Below, piece after piece: positions 1-7,806 of a stretch of DNA of 22,364 nt. Position numbers and translations under genes: made by a program. Source of the stretch: JAHECQ01 sp047638695 (GTDB lineage: Bacteria > Actinomycetota > Acidimicrobiia > Acidimicrobiales > SZUA-35); assembly GCA_047638695.1 (NCBI GenBank), contig JBLINY010000074.1, forward strand, positions 1 through 22,364. Direction: 5' to 3'. Under the pieces are notes generated by a model. The model saw only the letters and a list, made by a program, of their open reading frames with translations, was not told the DNA's origin and made no database searches. Within the stretch, counting starts at the first letter, position 1; each line of letters begins with the position of its first letter.

Positions 1-1968
1 CTCTTCGGCTCGGCCATTGGTAATGGTGAGCTGGATGCTCAGCCGGCATATACGCCTCTCGACGCTCACCGCGAACCCAACCCCGAGGTGCCCGACGCTC
101 CCGCCGTTGTTGTTCTCGGCGGACCCAGCGACCTCACCGCGCTCGAGCTGCGTCAGGCCGAGGCCGTTGATATCGCAGCCTTTGTCTGCCGGGCGGTAGC
201 CGAAGAACGCCTTGTCTTTCGCGAGGATCAATGGCGGCCGGCGCGCCTTCAAGACATCGCCATTCTCATCCCATCCCGACTGTCGTTACCGGCCCTCGAG
301 TCGGCGTTCACCGCCGTGAATGTGCCTTTCCGGCCCGAGACAAGTTCGTTGGTCTACGCCACCCAGGAAGTGCGCGACGTCTTGGCTGGCGTGCGGGCCG
401 TCGTCGACCCTGCAAGCTCGGTTGACGTTGTCGCTGCCCTGCGGTCGGCCCTGTTCTCGATTGACGACGACGAGCTGCTTTCGTGGCGCCTCGATGGCGG
501 TTCCTGGGACTATCGGATTCTGATTGACGACCCCCTGGGCGAGCGTCGAATCGCTCGGGCGTACCAGCAACTGCACGAGTGGCACGAGCAACGTTGGTGG
601 ACTGAGCCGTCGCAACTGGTCGAGCAGATTGTCCGGACGCGACGCTTACGGGAACAGGCGCTGGCTTCGTCGCGTCCCCGCGACCGGTGGCGCCGCTATC
701 GGTTCTTGGCCGAGCAAGCCAGGCAATTCACCGCCCTTCAAGGCGGCGATCTGCACGATTTCGTGCGGTGGGTCGAGATCCAGTCGAGCGACCTGGCGCG
801 TATTACCGAACCAATTCCAGCCGAAACTGATGACGACGCGGTCCGAATCCTCACCGTGCATGGGTCGAAGGGTCTCGAGTTCCCGATCACGGTGCTGGCT
901 GGAGCATCCACCGAGGAACGATCACGAAATACCGGCCCGACAGTGCTGTTCGCAGACGATGGTGAGCCGCAAGTGAAGCTGGGAAAGGATCGGGTAACAG
1001 CAGGGTTTGACGTGCACGCGTCGGTCGAGGAGGTGCTCGACCGCCACGAGCGTGTGCGACTACACTACGTGGCCGCGACCCGGGCCCGCGACGTGTTGGT
1101 TGTCAGCGCCCACCACAAGGAGCGGAGCATCAGCATGGGTCGCCGCACGAACGACGTGCTCGATGACTGCCCCGATCTTTGGGAGCGATTCGAAACTGCC
1201 GGCGACGAGATCTACGACGCTCGTCCACCGACCCAGCTGCGCCTTGGAGCCACCGACTACTACGACGAGGTAGCAGTCTGGATGGAGGAACGGCGGCGGC
1301 TGCTCCAACACAATCGCCAAGCGGTCACCGTGTCGGCCACCGGTTTGGCCAAACAAGTTGCCGACTCTCATGCCGTTGATTTGTCTGACGCTCGTGACGT
1401 TGATTTCGATGTCGAGCGCCGCCCGTGGCGACGTGGGCGGGCCGGCACTGCTATCGGATCGGCGGTTCATGCGGTTCTTCAGCACGTCGACCTCGAAACC
1501 GGTGCTGGCCTGGAGGGTCTCGCGCGTCTTCACGCCGAGCGAGAAGGCGTTGGCCACTTGGCCGAACGGGTGGTCGAGCTGGCGACGGCTGCCCTCTCTG
1601 CGCCAACGGTGCTCCTCACCCGCACACACCGCTTCTGGCGCGAGCTGCACGTTGCGGTGCCCACCGGAGCTGAAGCAGGCGGGGTGCTCGAAGGTTATGT
1701 CGATCTTCTGGTTGAGACAGACGATGGGTTGATCGTCGTCGACTTTAAGACCGACCCGGTTCGCTCCGATGCGGACGTCGATCGATTGCTTGATAACTAC
1801 CGGATCCAAGGGGCTTCGTACGCGGTTGCGTTGGCCGAGATCACCAACCAGCCAATCGTCGACTGCCGCTTTCTGTTTTTGGCCGAGCAGGGTGTGATCG
1901 AACGGTCCATCGTCGACTTGTCCGTTGTGATGGACGAGGTCCGCCAGCAGCTCGCACCCGCTTCGTAG
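1..1968 (+). CDS. UvrD/AddA-like helicase with C-terminal PD-(D/E)XK nuclease domain (5' partial)
   Basis: The frame is open from base 1, so the start and the N-terminal ATPase half lie outside the window; an internal GTG at 88 is not a convincing start. What remains is the second half of a superfamily 1A helicase. Motif V reads ILTVHGSKGLEFP (about 847-885) and motif VI reads YVAATRARDVLVV (about 1066-1104). After a linker, the C-terminal part (about 1430-1960) is a RecB-type nuclease domain, with an AIGSAVHAVLQH helix (about 1450) and the catalytic strands GYVDLL then IVVDFKTD (about 1696-1752). Family knowledge: such helicase-nucleases (AddA, AdnA/B) process double-strand DNA ends for recombination. 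I see no C-terminal cysteine cluster, so this is AddA-like rather than AddB-like. The stop codon TAG (1966-1968) is followed 39 bases later by the CapA-like gene. The exact subfamily cannot be set without the N-terminus. Confidence 0.9.
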   Translation, partial: LFGSAIGNGELDAQPAYTPLDAHREPNPEVPDAPAVVVLGGPSDLTALELRQAEAVDIAAFVCRAVAEERLVFREDQWRPARLQDIAILIPSRLSLPALESAFTAVNVPFRPETSSLVYATQEVRDVLAGVRAVVDPASSVDVVAALRSALFSIDDDELLSWRLDGGSWDYRILIDDPLGERRIARAYQQLHEWHEQRWWTEPSQLVEQIVRTRRLREQALASSRPRDRWRRYRFLAEQARQFTALQGGDLHDFVRWVEIQSSDLARITEPIPAETDDDAVRILTVHGSKGLEFPITVLAGASTEERSRNTGPTVLFADDGEPQVKLGKDRVTAGFDVHASVEEVLDRHERVRLHYVAATRARDVLVVSAHHKERSISMGRRTNDVLDDCPDLWERFETAGDEIYDARPPTQLRLGATDYYDEVAVWMEERRRLLQHNRQAVTVSATGLAKQVADSHAVDLSDARDVDFDVERRPWRRGRAGTAIGSAVHAVLQHVDLETGAGLEGLARLHAEREGVGHLAERVVELATAALSAPTVLLTRTHRFWRELHVAVPTGAEAGGVLEGYVDLLVETDDGLIVVDFKTDPVRSDADVDRLLDNYRIQGASYAVALAEITNQPIVDCRFLFLAEQGVIERSIVDLSVVMDEVRQQLAPAS

Positions 1969-1971
1969 AGT
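1966..1971 (+). promoter_or_regulatory. candidate -10 box TAGAGT before the short leader ORF and CapA-like gene
   Basis: TAGAGT fits the TANNNT pattern of actinobacterial -10 boxes and overlaps the helicase stop codon. An ATG follows after seven bases (1979), the spacing expected for a leaderless transcript. No clear -35 is seen. The assignment rests on the hexamer and the spacing only. Confidence 0.25.
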
Positions 1972-1978
1972 CCCCCAC

Positions 1979-2011
1979 ATGCGAGGCATACGAACGTCCG
2001 GTGGTCGATGA
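1979..2011 (+). other. possible 10-codon leader ORF overlapping the CapA-like start
   Basis: ATG at 1979 opens a 10-codon frame (MRGIRTSGGR) whose TGA (2009-2011) overlaps the ATG of the CapA-like gene (2008-2010) as ATGA. The downstream gene has no good Shine-Dalgarno sequence (upstream bases are GTCCGGTGGTCG), so translational coupling from this short frame would explain its initiation. It could also be chance: short ORFs are common. Confidence 0.25.
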
Positions 2012-3174
2012 GGCGGCTCTTGTTGGCCGTTGGGCTTGTTGCTGCCGCGTGCGCCGGCTCGCCAGGCGCCGATGTCGCGGTTGATGAATTGGCTCCCTTA
2101 TCCAGTTCGACCGACCCAACTCACTCGAATTCCACCTCGTCGATGTCAACCTCGTCGACCACTCGGTCGCTGGCGACAACGCTGTCTGACGTCTCCCCGG
2201 CAGCGCGTGCCGCGATCACCCTCGGGTTCGGTGGCGATACCTCATTCACCAATGGCTTGGACCAGCGAGATCCCTTCGGTGCCATTGTCGATTTGCTCCG
2301 AGCGCCCGACCTCATGGTGGTGAACCTCGAGACAGCGGTGGCCGATCCCGACGTCGGGCGTCCGCCTGTGGCCAAGCCATTTCTGTTCAAGTCACCGCCG
2401 GAGTCACTTCAGTTGCTGGTCGACGCTGGCATCGACGCAGTGGGGCTCGCGAACAATCACACCCTCGACTTTGGAGCCGACGCATTGGCGCAGACGCTGG
2501 CCGAGCTCGATGCTGCAGGAATCCCGTGGGTCGGGGCCGGCATCGACCAGGACGCTGCCTATCAACCCCTGGTGCTTGTGGTCGGCGATTGGAGAGTGGG
2601 ATTGGTGAGTCTCAGCCGAGTGCCGTGCGACTGGTCGGCCAGCGGTGAGAACGTGCGGCCTCAGGTTGCCTGGGCATGTCCACCATTTCTGCCTCTGGCC
2701 GATGAAATGGTCCGTGCCGCCCAGGCCGAGGCCGATATTACCGTGGTGATGGTGCATGGTGGCGAGGAAGGCGTGCTGTGTCCATCGTCGTTCATGGTCG
2801 AGCTCGAGCAGCACTGGGCCGACCTTGGGGTCGATGTCGTCATCGATGGTCATCCCCACGTGGTGCAAGGCATAACCTCGTTGCCCGCAGCCGGCGGGGG
2901 TGACACCCTTGTGGTGCACTCGACCGGCAATTTCGCCTTCCCGTCGACGCGGGGTATCACCGGCAACAGTGCCATATTCCTGGTCGACGTCTCAGAAGAG
3001 GGCGTACGGCTGAGAGTCGAACCGGTGCGAGCCGACGGCGGGGTCCTACGTCTTCCAAGCGAACAGCAGCGGGAATCCATCCTCGCTCAGATCAACCGTG
3101 TTTCGTCGGGCTGGGTAGTTGACGACAACGGAACAGCGCAGCCAACCCCGGAACATCTCGGCAGTTGCGGTTAG
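2008..3174 (+). CDS. CapA/PgsA-like lipoprotein, metallophosphatase fold
   Basis: This 388-residue protein has an N-terminal lipoprotein signal (MRRLLLAVGLVAAAC, with Cys15 as the likely lipidation site), then a Ser/Thr-rich linker to about residue 65, then a PGA_cap (CapA) domain. Motifs in order are LGFGGDTSF, MVVNLETAV, GLANNHTLDFG, VVMVHGGEE, VVIDGHPHVVQGI and VHSTGNFAF. These are the Asp/Asn/His metal-ligand blocks of the calcineurin-like fold used by this family. Family knowledge: CapA proteins take part in poly-gamma-glutamate capsule synthesis or export, but many homologues stand alone in bacteria that make no such polymer, and their substrate is unknown. No capB/capC-like gene lies beside it here, so a capsule role is not supported. 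It is probably anchored outside the membrane. Its stop lies 12 bases from the convergent RecB-like gene. Confidence 0.9.
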   Translation: MRRLLLAVGLVAAACAGSPGADVAVDELAPLSSSTDPTHSNSTSSMSTSSTTRSLATTLSDVSPAARAAITLGFGGDTSFTNGLDQRDPFGAIVDLLRAPDLMVVNLETAVADPDVGRPPVAKPFLFKSPPESLQLLVDAGIDAVGLANNHTLDFGADALAQTLAELDAAGIPWVGAGIDQDAAYQPLVLVVGDWRVGLVSLSRVPCDWSASGENVRPQVAWACPPFLPLADEMVRAAQAEADITVVMVHGGEEGVLCPSSFMVELEQHWADLGVDVVIDGHPHVVQGITSLPAAGGGDTLVVHSTGNFAFPSTRGITGNSAIFLVDVSEEGVRLRVEPVRADGGVLRLPSEQQRESILAQINRVSSGWVVDDNGTAQPTPEHLGSCG

Positions 3175-3187
3175 AGAGATGCTCTCT
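3173..3187. terminator. short hairpin between convergent stops
   Basis: AGAGAG (3173-3178) pairs with CTCTCT (3182-3187) across a 3-base loop. The hairpin covers the stop of the CapA-like gene and reaches that of the RecB-like gene. It could act in both directions, but the stem is short and no U-tract follows, so this is a weak terminator candidate. Confidence 0.25.
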
Positions 3188-4029
3188 CAGGCTACTAAAA
3201 CCCTCGCCGGTGCATGTGACGGAAGGCTGCCCGCAGCCTGCCGGCGGACGAGTTCGGCGTGACCCTCGGGGCATTCGCTTACGAATGGACACCATCCGCA
3301 GAGCACGCCGGTTTTGGCCTCGAAGGTCTCCGACTCGCATGCTGAGTTGATACCTACCCAAGTCTCGGACAGCTGCTCGGCAGCAGCCTCGATTTTTCGG
3401 TCGGTGACCGTGACGGGAAGAATTTTCTGCCCCAAATAGAGCAGCCGAGCTTGGTCAGGCTGCTCGCCTTCGGCTTGCTCGATGGCCGCCGCGTACAGCA
3501 GCACCTGTTGCATCTTGTCGTCGCGCCAGCGAATACCGGGCAACGTGCCCGACTTGTAGTCGCTGACGATCAGTTTCCCGTTGATGCGATCGACACGATC
3601 GATGATGCCGAGAAAGGGCACACCGGCGAGGACAGCAGTGACTTTCTGTTCGGTGGCAACCACTTCGACATCGGCCGGATCTTCGAGGTCCCAAAGACCG
3701 GCGATGGCCAACCACGACTGCCAGCGAAAGGCGCGGGCGTCTTCATCGTTGAGATCTAGCGCCTGGTAGTCGTCGTCGCCCTCGACGTTGGGCCAGAACG
3801 CTCTTGCCAACTCTTTGGCTTTGTCGAGTGTGCGTTCGATCGATGGCAGGCCACACAGATGCTCGAGTACCTCGTGGGCGAAACTGCCGACGATGGCGGG
3901 TTGGCCCGAAGGTTCGGGCCGGCGGTCGACGTATTTGAACTTCCAACGACGCGGGCAACCATCGAATGCCGAAGCCGAGGATGGCGACAGATAGCTAGGG
4001 ACGGCGTCCGCGCTCGTTTGATCGGCCAT
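3187..4029 (-). CDS. RecB-family PD-(D/E)XK nuclease with AddB-like Fe-S cysteines
   Basis: A 280-residue single-domain nuclease. It opens with YLSPSSASAFDGCPRRWKF, the usual first helix of the RecB/AddB/Cas4 nuclease fold. The catalytic core includes IIDRVDRINGK and LIVSDYKSG (Asp and Asp-x-Lys). The cysteines are Cys25, Cys244, Cys247 and Cys253, that is one near the N-terminus then C-x2-C-x5-C, the same spacing as the 4Fe-4S staple of AddB. Length and layout match the lone RecB-like proteins common in actinobacteria (for example mycobacterial Rv2119). Its partner and substrate are unknown. A DNA-end processing role is inferred. The start is ATG at 4029, with no strong Shine-Dalgarno site. 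It is the last gene of a minus-strand run, 94 bases after the TPM-like gene. The helicase-nuclease lies just beyond the CapA-like gene, so two DNA-end nucleases sit close together, though on opposite strands. Confidence 0.88.
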   Translation of the reverse strand: MADQTSADAVPSYLSPSSASAFDGCPRRWKFKYVDRRPEPSGQPAIVGSFAHEVLEHLCGLPSIERTLDKAKELARAFWPNVEGDDDYQALDLNDEDARAFRWQSWLAIAGLWDLEDPADVEVVATEQKVTAVLAGVPFLGIIDRVDRINGKLIVSDYKSGTLPGIRWRDDKMQQVLLYAAAIEQAEGEQPDQARLLYLGQKILPVTVTDRKIEAAAEQLSETWVGINSACESETFEAKTGVLCGWCPFVSECPEGHAELVRRQAAGSLPSHAPARVLVA

Positions 4030-4123
4030 GGCCTAATCATGACCCGAGGGTGTGACAATCACGCGGATACGTCGCCGGATCGGGGCAGGATGTGGTCGGG
4101 CCTTGGTACCAGACGAATTGGCA

Positions 4124-5500
4124 TCAGAAGCGACCGCCGCCGCCACGACCGGATCGCCGGCCGAAACTGCCTCCGCCTCCGCCTCCGCCTCCGCCTCCGC
4201 CACCGGCGCCACGACGCGAGGGACGAGGGTTCGAGGCGCCGCCATCTCGACGAAGGACGCCGCCGCCGAGGCCGCCAAATCCACCTCCACCTCGTGAACC
4301 GCCGAAGCTGCCGGTAGAGGCCCGCCGTTGCTGGGTGCGACGGGAAGTTCGGGGCCGACCGAGACCACCACCGAGGACGATGCTGCCGAGGATGCTGCCG
4401 AGGCCCCCGCCGCCAAAACCGGCCCCGCTGCGACGTTGAGGCGCTCGATAACGAGGCCGGGAGGTACGACGCTGCCCGCCGAAGATCGAGTCGTCGGGTC
4501 CGAGGACCGGCTCATCACCTCGACCGGTTGGTGCTGGGGGCTGTTGGCGGGTTGCCGGCGTCGTCGGACCGGGACGAACGTCGTCGGGCTCGGGCTCGGG
4601 CGCCGGTGCCGTGGGCGGGGTGCGTCCCTCGAGGCTCGCCTCGATGACTTCGAACTGCCACTCGGCATGGTCGAGGCGGTCATCGAGGCGATTCATGGCT
4701 TCGATGGAGGTGGCGCCCTCGACCTCGGAGCTGACCTCGGTGTACGTGCGGCTCGCCTCTTCGTAGGTGCTGATGAGGTCGGGGGCGTTCTTGGCAATCA
4801 CTTTGTCACCCAACTCCATGACCCGATCGGCGTTGTCCCGCAGCTGCGCCTTGACCTCGTGCCGATCGAGCTCAAGCAGCTCGGACTCCGCCTTCTTGGT
4901 GTTGCGTTTCGACCGGAAGTAGCGGAAGCCCAGAAAGCCCAGGAGCGCCACGACGGCTCCCCAGATCCAACCGGGGATACCGCCACCACCACCAGTGCTG
5001 CCGGACGAGGCATTCGGCTCGCTCGTGGTTGTTGTGGGGGGATCGTTGGTTCGTCCCGAGAGTGTCGCGGCGAAGGTATCGATTCCGTCGGCGACCGCCC
5101 CCCGGCTGAACGCGTCAAACGCGGCCGCGGCGGCAGGCCGGAGGTCTGCGCTGAAGGACTCGCCGAACACGCCTGAGTCGGTGAGTACGAGCACGCTGTT
5201 GTAGCGCGATCGCCGCTCGTCGAGCTCGAGCATCAAGTCACCGGCCAGTACCTCCGCGTCGTCAGCACCCTCGAGCCAAACGAAGGCGACGCCCTGCCCG
5301 TTCAGCCCGAGGACTGCTTCTTGGATCTCGCTGCTGTCGCGGGGCTCGATATAGCGCCCGGTCTGATCGAGTTCATCAGTGATCGCCGTGATCGAGGTCG
5401 TCGACTGAGCCGATGCAGGTCCGGAGACGACCAGCACGAGAGCGAGGGTGCCCGAGATGACGAGCAGCCGAGAGCACAACCGATGGACCAGTACGAGCAA
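4124..5500 (-). CDS. TPM/YgcG-like membrane protein with Gly-rich tail
   Basis: A 458-residue protein. Residues 1-31 form a signal peptide, with likely cleavage after GPASA. Residues about 32-150 are a compact alpha/beta domain resembling the TPM domain (helices and strands around VAFVWLEGADD and SVLVLTDSGVFG). A Thr/Ser/Gly linker follows, then one membrane segment (GWIWGAVVALLGFLGFRYF, about residues 177-196). Next comes a charged helical stretch likely to form a coiled coil (about 200-300), then a Pro/Gly/Arg-rich, probably disordered cytoplasmic tail ending in RGGGGRF. TPM proteins include a photosystem II repair factor and a large set of uncharacterised bacterial membrane proteins; here the role is unknown. 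The start is TTG, preceded after six bases by TAGACT. A TTG at 5479 is the alternative. The gene lies 33 bases downstream of the damaged DUF1501 gene but appears to have its own promoter. The frame is intact. Confidence 0.75.
   Translation of the reverse strand: MLVLVHRLCSRLLVISGTLALVLVVSGPASAQSTTSITAITDELDQTGRYIEPRDSSEIQEAVLGLNGQGVAFVWLEGADDAEVLAGDLMLELDERRSRYNSVLVLTDSGVFGESFSADLRPAAAAAFDAFSRGAVADGIDTFAATLSGRTNDPPTTTTSEPNASSGSTGGGGGIPGWIWGAVVALLGFLGFRYFRSKRNTKKAESELLELDRHEVKAQLRDNADRVMELGDKVIAKNAPDLISTYEEASRTYTEVSSEVEGATSIEAMNRLDDRLDHAEWQFEVIEASLEGRTPPTAPAPEPEPDDVRPGPTTPATRQQPPAPTGRGDEPVLGPDDSIFGGQRRTSRPRYRAPQRRSGAGFGGGGLGSILGSIVLGGGLGRPRTSRRTQQRRASTGSFGGSRGGGGFGGLGGGVLRRDGGASNPRPSRRGAGGGGGGGGGGGGSFGRRSGRGGGGRF
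4171..4200 (-). repeat. (CTCCGC)5 hexamer run encoding poly-Gly
   Basis: Five perfect tandem copies of CTCCGC on the plus strand. On the coding strand they read GGA/GGC codons and form the core of the glycine run in the tail of the TPM-like protein. Because the unit is six bases, copy-number change by slippage would keep the frame and alter tail length only. Confidence 0.8.
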
Positions 5501-5506
5501 GGCCGC

Positions 5507-5512
5507 AGTCTA
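5507..5512 (-). promoter_or_regulatory. candidate -10 box TAGACT for the TPM-like gene
   Basis: On the minus strand TAGACT is followed by six bases (GCGGCC) and then the TTG start at 5500. This spacing fits a leaderless actinobacterial transcript. It supports TTG 5500 as the start and separate transcription from the damaged genes upstream. No -35 motif is clear. Confidence 0.35.
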
Positions 5513-5533
5513 GGGGCCGCGTTCCCGCCTGGG

Positions 5534-6490
5534 TTAGAGAATGCCCAGCGGAGCCGGGCTGTTGGCCAGCACCGACGTTGCCTCGACTCCCAACCACTCC
5601 TCGGCCAGGGAGGCCAGATAGCGGTCGAAGCCTGCGGTCACCCTGAGGTTGCCGTCCTCGTCGAGATCGTCGAGGGCGGGGGCCTCGCCAAGGCGATGGT
5701 CGCCAACCGGACCGGCCAGCAACATGGTCGAGCCGGCGCCATGGTCCAGCCCGTTCCCGTTCCCGTTCTCTTCGACTCGGCGCCCGAACTCGCTAACCGT
5801 GGCCACGAGCACTTGGTCGGCGAATCCCATTTCCTCGGCCCGATTGAGGAAGCCGTCGACGGCTGCGTCGACTTCGGCCAGGTTCTGCTCCTGACGCCGC
5901 TGATGACCCGAATGAGTGTCATAGTCGCCGCTACTGGCGTAGAGGACGCGGGTGCCAACGTCAGCGTTGATGAGATCGGCCGCTAGGTACAGCTGCTGGC
6001 CGAGTGAGCCGCCGTCGTTGATCATCGGGTTCTCCCAGTCGACCTCGGAACCGCCACCCGATGTTGCCAGGTCGGCCGCCAGGTCCAGCAGCTGCATGTA
6101 CGAGTCGCTGACCAGGCTCGCAAGCCCATCTTCGCCGCCGTCGAACCGCCTGAGGCCTTGTTGATACGCAACGGCGTCGGCCCAGTCGGGTGGCTCCATA
6201 AACCACAGGTCGTTTGCTGAGCCAAGCGACATCGTCGTTGCCTGAGCGTTGACGAGGTGCGGGGTTGGCCCGTTCAACGAGACACCGACGAGAAAGGAGC
6301 CATCGTCGAGTGCATCAGTGAGGCGCCCGAGGAAGCCCGTTCGCATGTTGCCTTTTCCATCGACATCGCCCCGTTCCCATCGTTCGACCATGGAGAAATG
6401 CGGCAGCGAGCTGTTCGAGGAAGCGCCGACGCGAAAGTGGTCGGGGTGGCCGATGCCAGGCATCCTGAGCCGTGGGGGGAGACAGCTTGG
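5534..6490 (-). pseudogene. DUF1501 family protein, N-terminally truncated
   Basis: The open frame from ATG 6463 (309 codons) has DUF1501 features: PHFSMVERWERG near its start, then FLGRLTDALDDG, VLYASSGDYDTHSGH, TVSEFGRRVEENGN, DHGAGSTMLLAGPV and a normal C-terminus ending PLGIL. DUF1501 proteins are usually about 400 residues or more. They begin with a twin-arginine or Sec signal, then a GGxDG-type block before the SHFxSxxxW segment. Here about 100 N-terminal residues, signal included, are absent. Reading upstream in frame, the stop of the DUF1800 gene is met after only ten codons (TAA at 6491-6493), and the 27 bases between hold no possible N-terminus. The simplest reading is a deletion that removed the start region. 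The product would lack export and part of the fold, so I call it a pseudogene. A short non-secreted protein cannot be fully excluded. Confidence 0.7.
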
Positions 6491-7728
6491 TTACGAGAGG
6501 TTGAACTCCGGGCAGGTGAGGGCGAGACGCCACTGGGTGTGATGTATTCCCTCGGGTGAGAGGTCGGGGGTGGCCGCTGCCGCTTCCAACGCGGCGAGGG
6601 TGGCGTCGGAGACGGCATGGAGCGCACAACGGCGCAGAATGTCAGCGGTAGAACCAGGGCCAGAACCGGCTGGGAGGACATGTCGATGCCGTGCACAACG
6701 GATGCCCGAGCGAGGATCGAACCAGGCGACAGCCAGCGTCGATCGTCAGGCCACCCAGCGACATTGGGGGGAAGGAACGGCGTCTGGCCGAGGTTCTCGA
6801 TCTCCCAGATGCTCTCCTGCTCGAGTCCGACCGCTGCTCGTGTCGCGCGATACCACTCGATACCGGTACGGGGCTTGTTCAGCCGACTGTCACGAAACAG
6901 CTGATCGGACAGAATGCGAGTGACCAACGGTTCGATCTCGAGGTCGTTGTCTTGCCAAAACCGACCGAGCTCGGCTGCTCCATCGGCCGAAAGCGGAACG
7001 CCCACCATCGATTGCCACAGGCGGGCGCTGATCCGGGCCGCCGTGGCCGGATGGTCGCACAGGCGGTCAACGATCTTGTCGGTATCCCAGTCGGCCTGCT
7101 CACCCAGAAAGACCAGGGGGGCGATGAAGGCGTTCTCGCGTTCGAACAACACGTTGCCGTCCTCCACGACCCAGCCAGACAACGCTCGGGCCGCGGCGCG
7201 CACATCGTCTTGGCTGTAGTTGCCACGACCGATGGTGAACAACTCCATCAGCTCGCAGGCCAGGTTCTCGTTCGGGTTCGATGCCGTGGAGTCGCTTGCG
7301 TTGAGGTACAGCAAAAGGGCTCCTGAACCCACGAACTGATGCAGCAATGTGCGGAAGTTGCCCCGAGCGTTCGTTCGCAAGATGTTGAGTTGGCCGCTGA
7401 TGAGGGAGTCTTCGTTGACCTTCCATGCATTGGTGGTGAGCAGTCCGTGCCAAAACCACGCCATGCGGTCGGTCAGGCCGGTGTCGCTCGCCGACATCCG
7501 GTCGATCCACCAGATCACCGACTCTGACCAGTCGTCATTGGTCCGAGGCGCGGTCTCATTGTCGCCGTCGTTGTGGCTCAGGACAGCGGTGACGGCAGCA
7601 TCCCACGAGCCATCGGCGAGTTCATCAACTCGAGTGCTGTGCACCGACAGCGCAGTGCGTCGCAAAAGGTGGGCGACCGCCGCCCGGTTCGGATCTCGCT
7701 CGATCAAAGTCGTTGCCATGTTTGGCAC
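6491..7728 (-). pseudogene. DUF1800 family protein with a 3' frameshift
   Basis: The frame from GTG 7728 (or ATG 7719) carries the DUF1800 pattern: HLLRRTALSVHSTRVDEL, MAWFWHGLLTTNAWKV, NILRTNARGNFRTLLHQF, NPNENLACELMELFTIGRG, DVRAAARALSGWV and PFLPPNVAGWPDDRRWLSPG. At about 6666-6669 the frame changes. The original frame runs on as low-quality sequence into the DUF1501 region. The adjacent frame gives the expected family ending, with GPGSTADILRRCALHAV, then HTQWRLALTCPEFNLS and TAA at 6491-6493. Loss of one G from a CCGGG run would explain it (restored reading SSQPGSGPGSTADI). Family knowledge: DUF1800 and DUF1501 genes usually sit together and encode a secreted pair of unknown function. Both members are damaged here. 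Confidence 0.8.
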
Positions 7729-7752
7729 TCTGAGCGAACAATGGTGAATCCA

Positions 7753-7792
7753 CGATGAAGGTCTTCTTCATCGCAACTTCATGGACTTCATG
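7753..7792. promoter_or_regulatory. CTTCAT repeat cluster, candidate operator of the two-component system
   Basis: The gap between the divergent DUF1800 and regulator genes holds an 8-base inverted repeat, CGATGAAG (7753-7760) and CTTCATCG (7766-7773). Two more direct copies, CTTCATG, lie at 7777-7783 and 7786-7792. Starts of the three direct copies are 11 and 9 bases apart. OmpR/PhoB-family regulators bind direct repeats spaced about 11 bases apart, so autoregulation by the adjacent regulator is a fair inference. The hairpin could instead act in RNA. Confidence 0.45.
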
Positions 7793-7806
7793 AGACACTG
7801 GCCGAA

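Noticed and set aside
2008..4029. A capsule or defence island made of the CapA-like gene and the two nucleases
   Set aside because: The genes are on different strands with no shared operon and each is common on its own in actinobacteria. No capsule synthesis or known defence partner is present.
4328..5176. 282-codon open frame on the plus strand, antisense to the TPM-like gene
   Set aside because: It is a by-product of the GC-rich coding strand opposite. The minus-strand protein has a signal peptide, a membrane segment and a recognisable layout.
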